Part shown: in pieces, positions 33,811 through 42,205 of the stretch
How positions within the stretch are numbered: the stretch's first letter is position 1
Layout: every line of letters begins with the position of its first letter
Origin: CAVTWS01 sp963732655
GTDB lineage: Bacteria > Actinomycetota > Acidimicrobiia > Acidimicrobiales > SHLQ01
NCBI GenBank assembly: GCA_963732655.1
Contig: CAVTAI010000010.1
Coordinates: 20,692 to 84,691, forward strand
DNA: 64,000 bases
Reading direction: 5' to 3'
Translations under genes and position numbers: made by a program
The notes under the pieces: generated by a model
Told to the model about the DNA's origin: nothing
Database searches by the model: none
What the model saw: only the letters and a program-made list of their open reading frames with translations

Positions 33811-35255
33811 GCGGCGTCTCGCTCCCGCCCGAGGACCTCGACCGGTATCGGGCCGCGTCGCTCGAACATCTGGCCGTGATGCTGTCGCGAGCAGCGGTGG
33901 TCGACATCGACCTCCGGGCCCTTCAGAGTCGTCAGTTCGACGGCCTGCCCACGATCCCCCATGTCGATGTCGGGGCCGAAACCCGCCAGCTCGGCTTCGC
34001 CCTACTCCGGTTCGACGACTGGGTGGCCGACATCGCGGCCATGGCCCGGGCGGTCGACGCCGCGGGAACCCGGCTCACCGATCCGCTGGTCGGTGCCTTG
34101 ATCGCCGCGGGGATGACCGAGTTCCTCACGCCGGTCGTGCTCGCGCCGCCTTGGCGTACGTCGCCGGTGGTGTCGAGCGACATCGTCGTGTTCGAGGTCA
34201 GCGCCGCGGTCGGCGTCACGGCGGCCGGCGTGTTCGGGTTCCGCGTCGACCGGCTGGCGGACGGGACGGTCGAGGTGACGGAGCTGAGCGAGGGCGGAAT
34301 CGGAGGCGAGACGGGCGTCGGCGTCACCGCGACGATGGGGCTGGGCTCGACCACGGTCGGAATCGATCTCGAGGCCACGGTCGCCGTGCTGGCCTCCCTG
34401 GTCGCCAGCCGCACCTGGCGGGTCGAGCCCGACGAGGTCGACCGCCTCATCGCCCAGCGCCTGATCACTGCGATCGGGGTCGGGCCGCTGGTGGAGCCGA
34501 TCGCCACCGCCGTGGCAGCGGTCCCCGAGTCGGTCGGAGTCTCGTCTGACGGCTGGGGCCTCGACCTGCCGTTCACCGACTGGGAGCTGCCCGTCGTCCC
34601 GGGTTTCGATGTCGACGTGTCGTTGATCGGGATGGGGGAACTCGCCGCGGCCGGAGCCTTCCTTGCCGCCGCGCTGGCCTATGAGCCCCCGGCCCCGGTG
34701 CGATGGACCGTCGGGACGGCGGCGGACATCGAGGCCTCGGCGACCGCCAGCGTCAGCGGCGCGGCCGAGATCACCGCCGATGGTGAGATGGACGCCCGAT
34801 ACGAATCGGTGGAGTACGCGGACGGCTCTCGATCCGATCGCGTGTCGGTGTCGTTCAGCGCGGGCATCGAGACCCCACTGGGCGATCTCGACGGGGCGCT
34901 CGACATTGTCATCGATCGGCGATTCTCGCCGGATGGCGACCTCGCGGCGGTCGAGGCCTCGTGGCTCGCCGCCTCGGGTGGGGGCGCCGAATCGCACTCG
35001 GTCCGCTTCGACGTGGCGATCCCGGAAGCAGGTGCGGCCGCCGATGCCACCTGGGACGCCCTCCTCGATCCCCGGCGCGTGCCCGAGGCTCTCGACATCC
35101 TGCTCGGCGGACGCGCCATCCCCGGGGTGGTGCGTACATCGCAGGACTTCGCGTTGGACGAACGGTCGTACGGCCCCGCCGTCGACCTGGCACCCCTGCT
35201 CGGCTCGGTGGGTGTCACGGCTGAAGTCACGGTCGTGACCCTCGACGCCCGGTGA
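33807..35255 (+). CDS. 482-residue beta-rich protein of the T7-like locus, unknown function
   Basis: From GTG 33807 the protein has a helical first 110 residues (DLDRYRAASLEHLAVMLSRA, LRFDDWVADIAAMARAVDAA) that could act as a type VII export domain. Two strand-rich segments follow, at about 124-195 (FEVSAAVGVTAAGVFGFRVD) and 300-405 (DIEASATASVSGAAEITADG), separated by a helix near 206-240 and a short hydrophobic stretch at 277-292. No enzyme motif, Cys pair or signal peptide was found. The start overlaps the Esx-like gene. It is the best candidate for the system's large substrate. Confidence 0.75.
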   Translation: MSGVSLPPEDLDRYRAASLEHLAVMLSRAAVVDIDLRALQSRQFDGLPTIPHVDVGAETRQLGFALLRFDDWVADIAAMARAVDAAGTRLTDPLVGALIAAGMTEFLTPVVLAPPWRTSPVVSSDIVVFEVSAAVGVTAAGVFGFRVDRLADGTVEVTELSEGGIGGETGVGVTATMGLGSTTVGIDLEATVAVLASLVASRTWRVEPDEVDRLIAQRLITAIGVGPLVEPIATAVAAVPESVGVSSDGWGLDLPFTDWELPVVPGFDVDVSLIGMGELAAAGAFLAAALAYEPPAPVRWTVGTAADIEASATASVSGAAEITADGEMDARYESVEYADGSRSDRVSVSFSAGIETPLGDLDGALDIVIDRRFSPDGDLAAVEASWLAASGGGAESHSVRFDVAIPEAGAAADATWDALLDPRRVPEALDILLGGRAIPGVVRTSQDFALDERSYGPAVDLAPLLGSVGVTAEVTVVTLDAR

Positions 35256-35319
35256 ACACCACCGCTCGACCGGACGGCGATCCGATCGGAATCCCGGTCG
35301 GGCCGGAGCGCCCCAACGG

Positions 35320-35325
35320 TAACGT
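35320..35325 (+). promoter_or_regulatory. Candidate -10 box for hom
   Basis: TAACGT lies 6 nt before the hom ATG at 35332 with no Shine-Dalgarno between them, which fits a leaderless transcript. No firm -35 is visible. Confidence 0.35.
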
Positions 35326-35331
35326 GTCGCC

Positions 35332-36669
35332 ATGACGAGTGACGGCGCTGACGTGATCCTCGGCGACGGTGGACGACGGGTTCGCGTCGGCCTGCTCGGC
35401 TGCGGCAACGTCGGTGGTGCACTGGTCGGTCTGGTGGCCGAGCAGTACGAATCGATCGCGGCACGAACCGGGCTGCACCTCGACATCGCGCGGGTCGCGG
35501 TGCGCAGCACCGCCCGTGAACGCCAGGCCGCGGTGCCCGCCGGGATCCTCACCACCGACGCCCGCTCGGTGGTCGACGATCCCGATATCGACATCGTCGT
35601 CGAGGTCATCGGCGGGATCGAACCGGCACGCGAGCTGATACTGGCCGCGTTGGCCAACGGCAAACCGGTCGTCACCGGCAACAAGGAGCTGCTCGCCAAC
35701 CACGGCTCGGAGTTGTTCGAGGCGGCGACCAAAGCCGGGCGGGATCTGCTGTTCGAAGCCGCCGTCGCCGGCGGTATCCCGCTGATCCGGGTCCTGCGGG
35801 AAGCGCTCGTCGGCGAACCGATCAGTCGGGTGATGGGCATCGTCAACGGCACCACCAACTACATCCTCACCAAGATGAGCGAGGAGGGCGCATCGTTCGC
35901 CGAGGCGCTCGCCGATGCTCAGCAGCTCGGGTACGCCGAGCGCGATCCCACGGCCGACGTCGAAGGGTTCGACGCGGGAGCCAAGGCCGCCATCATCGCC
36001 ACGCTGGCGTTCGGTGCCTCCGTCGTGGCCGGCGACGTCTACCACGAGGGCATCTCCGGCATCACCGCCACCGACATCTCCGTCGCCCGCCAACTCGGCT
36101 ACGTCGTCAAGCTCCTCGCCATCGCCGAAGCCGATCCGCCCGAGGCGGGCGGCACCCCACAGGTGGCCGTCCGGGTGCATCCGGCCATGGTGCACGGCAC
36201 CCATCCACTGGCCGCGGTGCGCGACAGCTTCAACGCCGTCTTCATCGAAGGCGGCGCGGTGGGCGACCTCATGCTCTACGGCCGGGGCGCCGGTGGGCGG
36301 CCCACGGCGAGCGCCGTGCTGGGCGACCTCGTCGACGCCGCCTTCTCACTCGAGCGGGGCGCATCGGCCCCGATCGGGCTGCTCCCGCGAGCCCGGATCC
36401 GGTCCATCGACGAGCTCGAAACGGCGTACTACCTGAGCCTCGACGTCGCCGACCAGCCCGGCGTGCTGGCCCAGGTCGCCACCGTCTTCGGGAACCGGGG
36501 CATCTCCATCCGGTCGATGGAACAGGAGGGCCTCGGCGACCAGGCCCGCCTCATCTTCATCACCCACCGGGCGCGGGAGCACGATCTCCAGGCCACTCTC
36601 CACGACCTCCGCCAGCTCGATGCGGTCCGCAGCCTGGGCACGGTGCTCAGGGTGATCGACCGCGCCTGA
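35332..36669 (+). CDS. hom: Homoserine dehydrogenase
   Basis: The 445-residue enzyme has an NAD(P)-binding start RVGLLGCGNVGGALVGLV, the catalytic/substrate region GIVNGTTNYILTKM, ERDPTADVEGFDAGAKAA, and a C-terminal ACT domain (about 365-440, LDVADQPGVLAQVATVFGN) that would give threonine feedback. It reduces aspartate semialdehyde to homoserine. thrC follows 17 nt later. In most actinobacteria hom follows lysA directly; here the T7-like locus separates them, and hom appears to have its own promoter. Confidence 0.96.
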   Translation: MTSDGADVILGDGGRRVRVGLLGCGNVGGALVGLVAEQYESIAARTGLHLDIARVAVRSTARERQAAVPAGILTTDARSVVDDPDIDIVVEVIGGIEPARELILAALANGKPVVTGNKELLANHGSELFEAATKAGRDLLFEAAVAGGIPLIRVLREALVGEPISRVMGIVNGTTNYILTKMSEEGASFAEALADAQQLGYAERDPTADVEGFDAGAKAAIIATLAFGASVVAGDVYHEGISGITATDISVARQLGYVVKLLAIAEADPPEAGGTPQVAVRVHPAMVHGTHPLAAVRDSFNAVFIEGGAVGDLMLYGRGAGGRPTASAVLGDLVDAAFSLERGASAPIGLLPRARIRSIDELETAYYLSLDVADQPGVLAQVATVFGNRGISIRSMEQEGLGDQARLIFITHRAREHDLQATLHDLRQLDAVRSLGTVLRVIDRA

Positions 36670-36686
36670 CCCGACCCCGGTTCTCG

Positions 36687-38105
36687 ATGACTTCGTCCGA
36701 TCCCGTTCGTTACGTCAGCACTCGCGGCTCGGCTCCCGAACTCGACTTCTCCGACGTGCTGCTCGAAGGCCTGGCGGTCGACGGCGGGCTGTACATCCCC
36801 GACCACTGGCCGGCGCTTCCGACCGACCTCGATCCGTCGGCGTCGTACGTCGACCTCGCCGTCGCCGTGATGTGGCCCTTCGTCGCAGGGTCGATCGATC
36901 GCGCCGACTTCGAACGAATGGTCGCCGAGTCCTACGCCACGTTCGACCATCCCGATGTCGTGCCCCTCAAGGAGCTGGCCGAAGATCACTGGCTGCTCGA
37001 GCTCTTCCACGGCCCGACGCTCGCCTTCAAGGATGTCGCCCTCCAACTCGTCGGCCGCCTGTTCGACCACGAGCTCGCCCGCCAGGGTCGTCGCGTCACC
37101 ATCGTCGGAGCCACCTCCGGCGATACGGGGTCGGCCGCGATCGAGGCCTGCCGGGACCGGGCGGCCATCGACATCGTCATCTTGCACCCGGCCGGGCGGG
37201 TGTCGGATGTCCAGCGTCGCCAGATGACGACGGTGGCATCGGCCAACGTCCACAACGTCGCCGTCGAGGGCACCTTCGACGACTGCCAGGACATGGTCAA
37301 GGCCATGTTCGCCGACACCGAGTTCCGCCAGCGCGTCGGGTTGGCGGCGGTCAACTCGATCAACTGGGCTCGCGTGATGGCGCAGATCGTCTACTACGTG
37401 GTCGCCGCCCTGCGGCTGGGCGGTGGCGTGGGCTCCACGTCGGGGGTGCGACCGGTGTCGTTCTGCGTCCCGACCGGCAATTTCGGCAACGTGTTCGCTG
37501 GTCACGGTGCGATGCGCATGGGTCTTGCGGTCGACCGGCTCGTCGTGGCCAGCAACCGCAACGACATCCTCACCCGCTTCTTCCGCAGCGGCACGATGCA
37601 GATGGCGGAAGTGCATCCGACCATCGCCCCCAGCATGGACATCCAGGTGTCGTCCAACTTCGAACGCCTCCTGTTCGAGATGTTGGGGCGCGACGGAGCA
37701 GCGGTCGCCGAGTGCATGCTCCGCTTCCGCGAGACCGGGACCTTCGAGGTCGACGCCGATCGACGGGCCTGGCTGACTGAACACTGGCAGGCCGACCGGC
37801 TTGACGACCGCCAGGCCAGCGAGGTCATCGCCGACGTGCTGGCCCGCACGGGCGAGCTGCTCGATCCCCACAGCGCCATCGCCGTCGGTGCCGCCGAGCG
37901 GTGCCGCCAACCCGACGTGCCCATGGTCAGCCTCGCCACGGCCCACCCGGCGAAGTTCCCCGATGCGGTCGAAGCTGCGACCGGGGTGCGCCCTCCGCTC
38001 CCGGACCGTCTGGCCGACCTCTTCGAGCGCCCCGAGCGCTACGAAACCCTGCCGAACGACCTCGCCGTCGTCCGCGCCCACGTCCTCGCCCTCACCCGCG
38101 CCTGA
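36687..38105 (+). CDS. thrC: Threonine synthase
   Basis: The 472-residue PLP enzyme has the N-terminal YVSTRGSAPELDFSDVLLEG region of the long (fungal/proteobacterial) type. The PLP lysine is Lys115 in FHGPTLAFKDVALQ, followed by IVGATSGDTGSAAIEA and VPTGNFGNVFAGH. It converts O-phosphohomoserine to threonine. It is followed by a long inverted repeat and then by a phosphoglycerate-mutase-fold gene that may supply the homoserine kinase step. Confidence 0.95.
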   Translation: MTSSDPVRYVSTRGSAPELDFSDVLLEGLAVDGGLYIPDHWPALPTDLDPSASYVDLAVAVMWPFVAGSIDRADFERMVAESYATFDHPDVVPLKELAEDHWLLELFHGPTLAFKDVALQLVGRLFDHELARQGRRVTIVGATSGDTGSAAIEACRDRAAIDIVILHPAGRVSDVQRRQMTTVASANVHNVAVEGTFDDCQDMVKAMFADTEFRQRVGLAAVNSINWARVMAQIVYYVVAALRLGGGVGSTSGVRPVSFCVPTGNFGNVFAGHGAMRMGLAVDRLVVASNRNDILTRFFRSGTMQMAEVHPTIAPSMDIQVSSNFERLLFEMLGRDGAAVAECMLRFRETGTFEVDADRRAWLTEHWQADRLDDRQASEVIADVLARTGELLDPHSAIAVGAAERCRQPDVPMVSLATAHPAKFPDAVEAATGVRPPLPDRLADLFERPERYETLPNDLAVVRAHVLALTRA

Positions 38106-38119
38106 CCTCCACCTTGGGT

Positions 38120-38175
38120 CCCGAACTGGGAGACCAGGTGGTCGTGTGGGCGACGGGTTGGTCTCCCAGTTCGGG
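38120..38175. repeat. 17-bp perfect inverted repeat after thrC
   Basis: CCCGAACTGGGAGACCA (38120-38136) and TGGTCTCCCAGTTCGGG (38159-38175) are perfectly complementary with a 22-nt loop. The hairpin lies 15 nt after the thrC stop and 48 nt before the next start. A G-rich tract follows rather than T's, so it is not a standard intrinsic terminator. It may attenuate or stabilise the transcript, or be a mobile palindrome. Confidence 0.85.
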
Positions 38176-38223
38176 TTGGGGGAGGGTGTGGGTGGTGGGG
38201 TGGGCTGCCACAATGAGGCCGTC

Positions 38224-39399
38224 ATGAAGTACGTGGTCTGTGTCCCCGATGGCTGTTCCGACGAGCCGGTCGACGAGTTGGGCGGGAAGACCCCCCTCCA
38301 GGTCGCTCACCTGCCGACGCTGGCCGCCCTCGCGGCGCGGGGTCGGGTAGGACGGGCCGCAGTGATCCCGCCCGGGATGCCGCCGGGCAGCGATGTCGGC
38401 AACATGTCGATCTTCGGCTACGACCCCACCCGTTATCACACGGGCCGGGCCCCGATCGAGGCTGCGGCGCTGGGTTTGCGCATCCGCCCCGACCAGGTCG
38501 CCTACCGCTGCAACCTGGTCACCGTCGCCGCCGACGGCACGATGGTCGACTTCGCCGGGGGTCATCCGGACAACGAACTGGCCACGGCGATCGTCAAGGC
38601 GCTCGACGCCGAGCTGGGCGGCCATCGGGCGGCTCTGGGCGACGAACCCGGCGGCGAGATCTCCTTCCACCCCGGCGTGCAGTACCGGCACTCGATGATC
38701 GCCCCGGCGGCCTGGGGCGCCACCGTGTGCACCCCACCGCACGACATCACCGATCGGCCGTCGATACTCCCGACCGGGGCCGGGCACGCCCACCTCGTCG
38801 AGCTCATGGACGCGTCGAGGTCGGTGCTGGCGCAGTTCGACACGAAGGCGAGTCAGATCTGGCTCTGGGGTCAGGGTCCTCAGCCGTCGATGCCCTCGTT
38901 CCGCGACACGCACGGTGTCGACGCCGGTTTGGTGACGGCAGTCGATCTCGTCCGCGGCCTCGGGGTGCTGACCTCGATGCGCGTCGTCGAGGTCGACGGC
39001 GCCACGGGCTGGTACGACACCAACTACGAAGGCAAGCGAGATGCCGCCCTGGAACACCTGGCGAGCGGCCTCGATCTGATGATCGTGCACGTCGAGGCGA
39101 GTGACGAAGCCGGTCACGCCGGCGATGTCGACGAGAAGGTGCGTTCGCTCGAGAACTGGGATCGCCGGATCCTGTCCGGCTTGGTCGAGGGTCTCGACGC
39201 CATGGGACCGTGGCGTATGTTGCTCCTCCCTGATCACGCCACGCCGCTCCGGTTGCGCACCCACACGCCCGACGCCGTGCCGTACCTCCTGGTGGATTCC
39301 CGGGTCGACGGTCCCGGGGGCCGATACGACGAGGTGTCGGTCGCCGACTCCGAACCGGTGATGGGGCATCAGCTCATGGCCGAGTTGATCCGGGGCTGA
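38224..39399 (+). CDS. Phosphoglycerate-mutase-fold protein, putative homoserine kinase
   Basis: The 391-residue protein has the alkaline-phosphatase/iPGM fold of the ApgM family: VCVPDGCSDEPVDELGGKTP, PPGMPPGSDVGNMSIFGYDP and MIVHVEASDEAGHAGD, with metal-binding Asp/His in MLLLPDHATP. By similarity alone it would be annotated as cofactor-independent phosphoglycerate mutase. Its place directly after hom and thrC fits the related group proposed (TIGR02535) to phosphorylate homoserine. No GHMP-type thrB is present here. The kinase role is inferred from context. Confidence 0.85.
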   Translation: MKYVVCVPDGCSDEPVDELGGKTPLQVAHLPTLAALAARGRVGRAAVIPPGMPPGSDVGNMSIFGYDPTRYHTGRAPIEAAALGLRIRPDQVAYRCNLVTVAADGTMVDFAGGHPDNELATAIVKALDAELGGHRAALGDEPGGEISFHPGVQYRHSMIAPAAWGATVCTPPHDITDRPSILPTGAGHAHLVELMDASRSVLAQFDTKASQIWLWGQGPQPSMPSFRDTHGVDAGLVTAVDLVRGLGVLTSMRVVEVDGATGWYDTNYEGKRDAALEHLASGLDLMIVHVEASDEAGHAGDVDEKVRSLENWDRRILSGLVEGLDAMGPWRMLLLPDHATPLRLRTHTPDAVPYLLVDSRVDGPGGRYDEVSVADSEPVMGHQLMAELIRG

Positions 39400-39406
39400 G
39401 CCGAAC

Positions 39407-40696
39407 ATGGACACCGGGGGGCCGGAGAAACCGACCGACGCCCCGCCGGAGGACGCGTCGGCCCGAAGGCGACGGGGACGCGAGCGCGACCGACCCCCGC
39501 GACGCGACACGCCCGCCGCCTCGGCGCGAGTCGACGACTCTGCGGAGGGCGGCGAGACGGTGCCCGTCGACGGATTCCTGGAGTTGCGGGAGGAGGGGTA
39601 CGGGTTCCTGCACGTCAACGGATACCTGCCCCACCGCGACGACGCCTATGTGCCCGCCAAGCTGGTGCGCCAGATCGGCCTCCGCTCGGGCGACCAGGTG
39701 ACGGGCCACGCCCGGCTCCACGGATCGGGCGACCGCAAGCGGCCTCTGGTCAGCGTGGACGTCGTCAACGGAGCCGACCCGGATCTGGCCCGGAGTCGCC
39801 GTCGTTTCGAGGACCTCACCCCGTTGTTCCCGGACGAGCGGCTGCCGATGGAGGTGCGTCTCGATCCATCGAACATGACGGCCCGGATCATCGACCTCCT
39901 GGCGCCGGTCGGTAAGGGGCAGCGGGGCCTCATCGTGTCCCCGCCCAAGGCCGGCAAGACGACGGTCGTCAAGCAGATCGTCCGCTCGATCGAGACCAAC
40001 AGCCCCGACGTGAAGGTCATCGTGTTGCTCGTCGACGAGCGCCCGGAGGAGGTCACCGACATGCGCCGGTGGTTGCAGCGGGGCGAGGTGGTGGCATCGA
40101 CCTTCGATCGGCCGGCCGAGGAGCACACCGCGGCGGCCGAGATGACGATCGAGCGCGCCAAACGCCTCGTCGAGGCCGGCCAGGACGTCGTGATCGTGCT
40201 CGACGGCATCACCCGCTTGGCCCGGGCATACAACCTGTCGGCGCCGCCCACCGGACGACTGCTGTCGGGTGGGGTCGATGCCGGTGCCCTCTACCCGCCG
40301 AAGAAGTTCTTCGGAGCGGCCCGCAACGTCGAGGAGGGCGGCTCGCTCACGATCCTCGCCACCGCACTGGTCGACACGGGGTCCCGCATGGACGAGGTCA
40401 TCTTCGAGGAGTTCAAGGGCACCGGCAACATGGAGCTCCGCCTCGATCGCCGCCTCGCCGAACGACGGGTGTTCCCCGCCATCGACGTGGATGGCTCGTC
40501 GACCCGCCACGAGGAGCTGCTGTTCGACCGTCGTCAGCTCCAGCAGGTGTGGAAGCTGCGGAAGGTCCTGTCCGGGCTGGCGCACGCCGGTGACGGATCG
40601 GCTTCGGCCGCTCTGGAGTTGCTGATCGACCGGCTCAAGTCGTTCCGGACGAACGAGGAATTCCTGGCCGAGGTGGCCAAGGGTTCCTCAGTCTGA
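39407..40696 (+). CDS. rho: Transcription termination factor Rho
   Basis: The 429-residue hexameric helicase has a basic N-terminal tail (about 1-50, RRRGRERDRPPRR), the RNA-binding cold-shock-like domain (VDGFLELREEGYGFLHV), Walker A SPPKAGKTT at about 178-186, Walker B VIVLLVDERPEE and the secondary RNA site VDAGALYPPKKFFGAARN. It ends untranslated transcripts. Its presence may explain the scarcity of intrinsic terminators with T-runs in this window. It is 8 nt after the kinase-like gene. Confidence 0.97.
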   Translation: MDTGGPEKPTDAPPEDASARRRRGRERDRPPRRDTPAASARVDDSAEGGETVPVDGFLELREEGYGFLHVNGYLPHRDDAYVPAKLVRQIGLRSGDQVTGHARLHGSGDRKRPLVSVDVVNGADPDLARSRRRFEDLTPLFPDERLPMEVRLDPSNMTARIIDLLAPVGKGQRGLIVSPPKAGKTTVVKQIVRSIETNSPDVKVIVLLVDERPEEVTDMRRWLQRGEVVASTFDRPAEEHTAAAEMTIERAKRLVEAGQDVVIVLDGITRLARAYNLSAPPTGRLLSGGVDAGALYPPKKFFGAARNVEEGGSLTILATALVDTGSRMDEVIFEEFKGTGNMELRLDRRLAERRVFPAIDVDGSSTRHEELLFDRRQLQQVWKLRKVLSGLAHAGDGSASAALELLIDRLKSFRTNEEFLAEVAKGSSV

Positions 40697-40814
40697 CCGG
40701 TCGAGGATTCGCGCCAGGCCGCTGACGAGTCGCTCGTTCTCCTCGGGAACGCGCGCGACATGAGGTGCCCCCACAGGTTGGGAACGGAGGCAGTTGCTGT
40801 GAGACTGGACGACC

Positions 40815-41069
40815 GTGAAGCCTGACATCCACCCCGAGTACCGCGACGTCGTGTTTCTGGACCAGTCCTCTGGCACCAGCTTCGTGACGCGGTCCACCAT
40901 CTCCACCTCCGAGACCACGACGTGGGAAGACGGCAACGAGTACCCGCTGGCCAAGGTCGAGATCTCGAGCGCCAGCCACCCGTTCTTCACCGGCCAGATG
41001 AAGATCGTCGACACGGCCGGCCGCGTCGAGCGCTTCCAGCGCCGCTACGGCGAGCGCCGCAAGAAGTAG
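40815..41069 (+). CDS. rpmE2: Ribosomal protein bL31, type B (zinc-free)
   Basis: The 84-residue product (MKPDIHPEYRDVVFLDQSSG) lacks the CxxC zinc site of type A L31 and has the type B landmarks STISTSETTTWEDGNEYPL and SSASHPFFTGQ. Type B L31 usually replaces the zinc form when zinc is scarce. Here it occupies the conserved rpmE place after rho, so it may be the main L31 unless a type A copy exists elsewhere. The start is GTG. Confidence 0.95.
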   Translation: MKPDIHPEYRDVVFLDQSSGTSFVTRSTISTSETTTWEDGNEYPLAKVEISSASHPFFTGQMKIVDTAGRVERFQRRYGERRKK

Positions 41070-41094
41070 TCCCCGCACCGGCGGGCCCGCCCCG

Positions 41095-41751
41095 GTGACC
41101 TCAACCCTCGATCCCGATCGGCTGTCCGCCCTCCGTCAGGCGAAGGCGGTCAGCGTGGTGTCCCGCTGGTTCCCGGGTGCGCAGACCGAGGCGGCGGCGT
41201 TCCCTGACGGCACGGCGCTGATCGGTCGTGACGCAGCCGGCGCCCGGACCGCGTGGGTCCTTCGATTCGACAAACTGCTGCTCGCCGGCGGTGCCGCCCT
41301 GGCGCTGGCCCTGCGGCGGTCGGTGTCATCGCTCCACGTCATCGCGGATCGGGGCGCGGGCGGGTCGAGCGGGGCCAGGCTCGCAAACGACGATGAGGCG
41401 CGCCTGTCGCGACGGTTGCACCTGCTGGGCCGCTCGGGCCGGCTCGCCATCACGACCTGGCGGCTGAAGGACGATCGTCTCGATGTGATCGACCCCGCGG
41501 GCGTCGCACCCCGAGCCGAGCCGGTTTCCCCCGCCGAGCTCGACAAGGCCGACATCCTTCGGGCCGCGGGCCTCGATGTCGTCGTGGAACAGGGCGTCGT
41601 GAGGGGCGAAGTGCTCGGCCTCGAGGTGGCCCGGGTGGTTCGGGCCGAGGACGGGTCGGCGGCCATCGAAGCCGGTGTCGGGCGATTCGACCGAGAGGCC
41701 GGCGCCCTCTTGAACGCCGGTGCGGCAGAAGAGCCGCGCTGGCCGCGGTGA
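41095..41751 (+). CDS. Uncharacterised 218-residue protein
   Basis: The product is alanine- and arginine-rich and has no signal peptide or membrane segment that can be called with confidence; LLLAGGAALALALRRS is short and followed by charge. Conserved-looking patches are VVSRWFPGAQTEAAAFPDG and LRAAGLDVVVEQGVVRGE. It overlaps the next gene by a GTGA, so they form a pair inserted between rpmE and prfA. The function is unknown; the pair may be lineage-specific. Confidence 0.7.
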   Translation: MTSTLDPDRLSALRQAKAVSVVSRWFPGAQTEAAAFPDGTALIGRDAAGARTAWVLRFDKLLLAGGAALALALRRSVSSLHVIADRGAGGSSGARLANDDEARLSRRLHLLGRSGRLAITTWRLKDDRLDVIDPAGVAPRAEPVSPAELDKADILRAAGLDVVVEQGVVRGEVLGLEVARVVRAEDGSAAIEAGVGRFDREAGALLNAGAAEEPRWPR

Positions 41752-42158
41752 TCGACCAGGTGATCGCCGTACGGCGCCGGGGCGGGGTCCCTCACGCCAT
41801 CAACCGACTGGCCCGGGAGCGGTGGCTGCGCGCTGATCTCACGTCTGATCCATCCGTCGTGGGATGCCGATCCCTCGAAGCCATCGAACCCGTCCACGCC
41901 CGCCCGAACCTGCGAGAGCAATCGACCGCGCCGGCTCTCGGTGTCGGGGTGGGAGGTGAGCGGGTGCTCGTCGTGTGCGGTGTGGGCATCGATCTGGAGC
42001 TCGTCCCGGACGCCGCAGAGCTCGCCGAGGACCACCGCCCGGACCGTGTCGTCCTCGCCGTGCCGCCTCGCGACCACCTCGCCCTCCTCGATGCGCTGGC
42101 CAGCCTCATGCCGGTACCCACCGAGGTCGTCGAGGTTCCGACCTCCTGGCCGGCGTGA
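41748..42158 (+). CDS. Uncharacterised 136-residue protein, partner of the preceding gene
   Basis: The GTG start overlaps the stop of the 218-residue gene. The N-terminal third is basic (VRRRGGVPHAINRLARERW). The rest alternates strands and helices (GERVLVVCGVGIDLELVPDA, DRVVLAVPPRDHLALLDALA), suggesting a small alpha/beta domain. No family is recognised. prfA follows 47 nt later with its own leaderless-type promoter. Confidence 0.65.
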   Translation: MIDQVIAVRRRGGVPHAINRLARERWLRADLTSDPSVVGCRSLEAIEPVHARPNLREQSTAPALGVGVGGERVLVVCGVGIDLELVPDAAELAEDHRPDRVVLAVPPRDHLALLDALASLMPVPTEVVEVPTSWPA

Positions 42159-42191
42159 GGATCGACCGGGTCGCGCTAACCCCACTCGCCC

Positions 42192-42197
42192 TAGCCT
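42192..42197 (+). promoter_or_regulatory. Candidate -10 box for prfA
   Basis: TAGCCT is followed by 8 nt and the GTG start of prfA at 42206; no Shine-Dalgarno is present. This fits a leaderless transcript within the operon. Confidence 0.4.
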
Positions 42198-42205
42198 GAG
42201 CGGTT

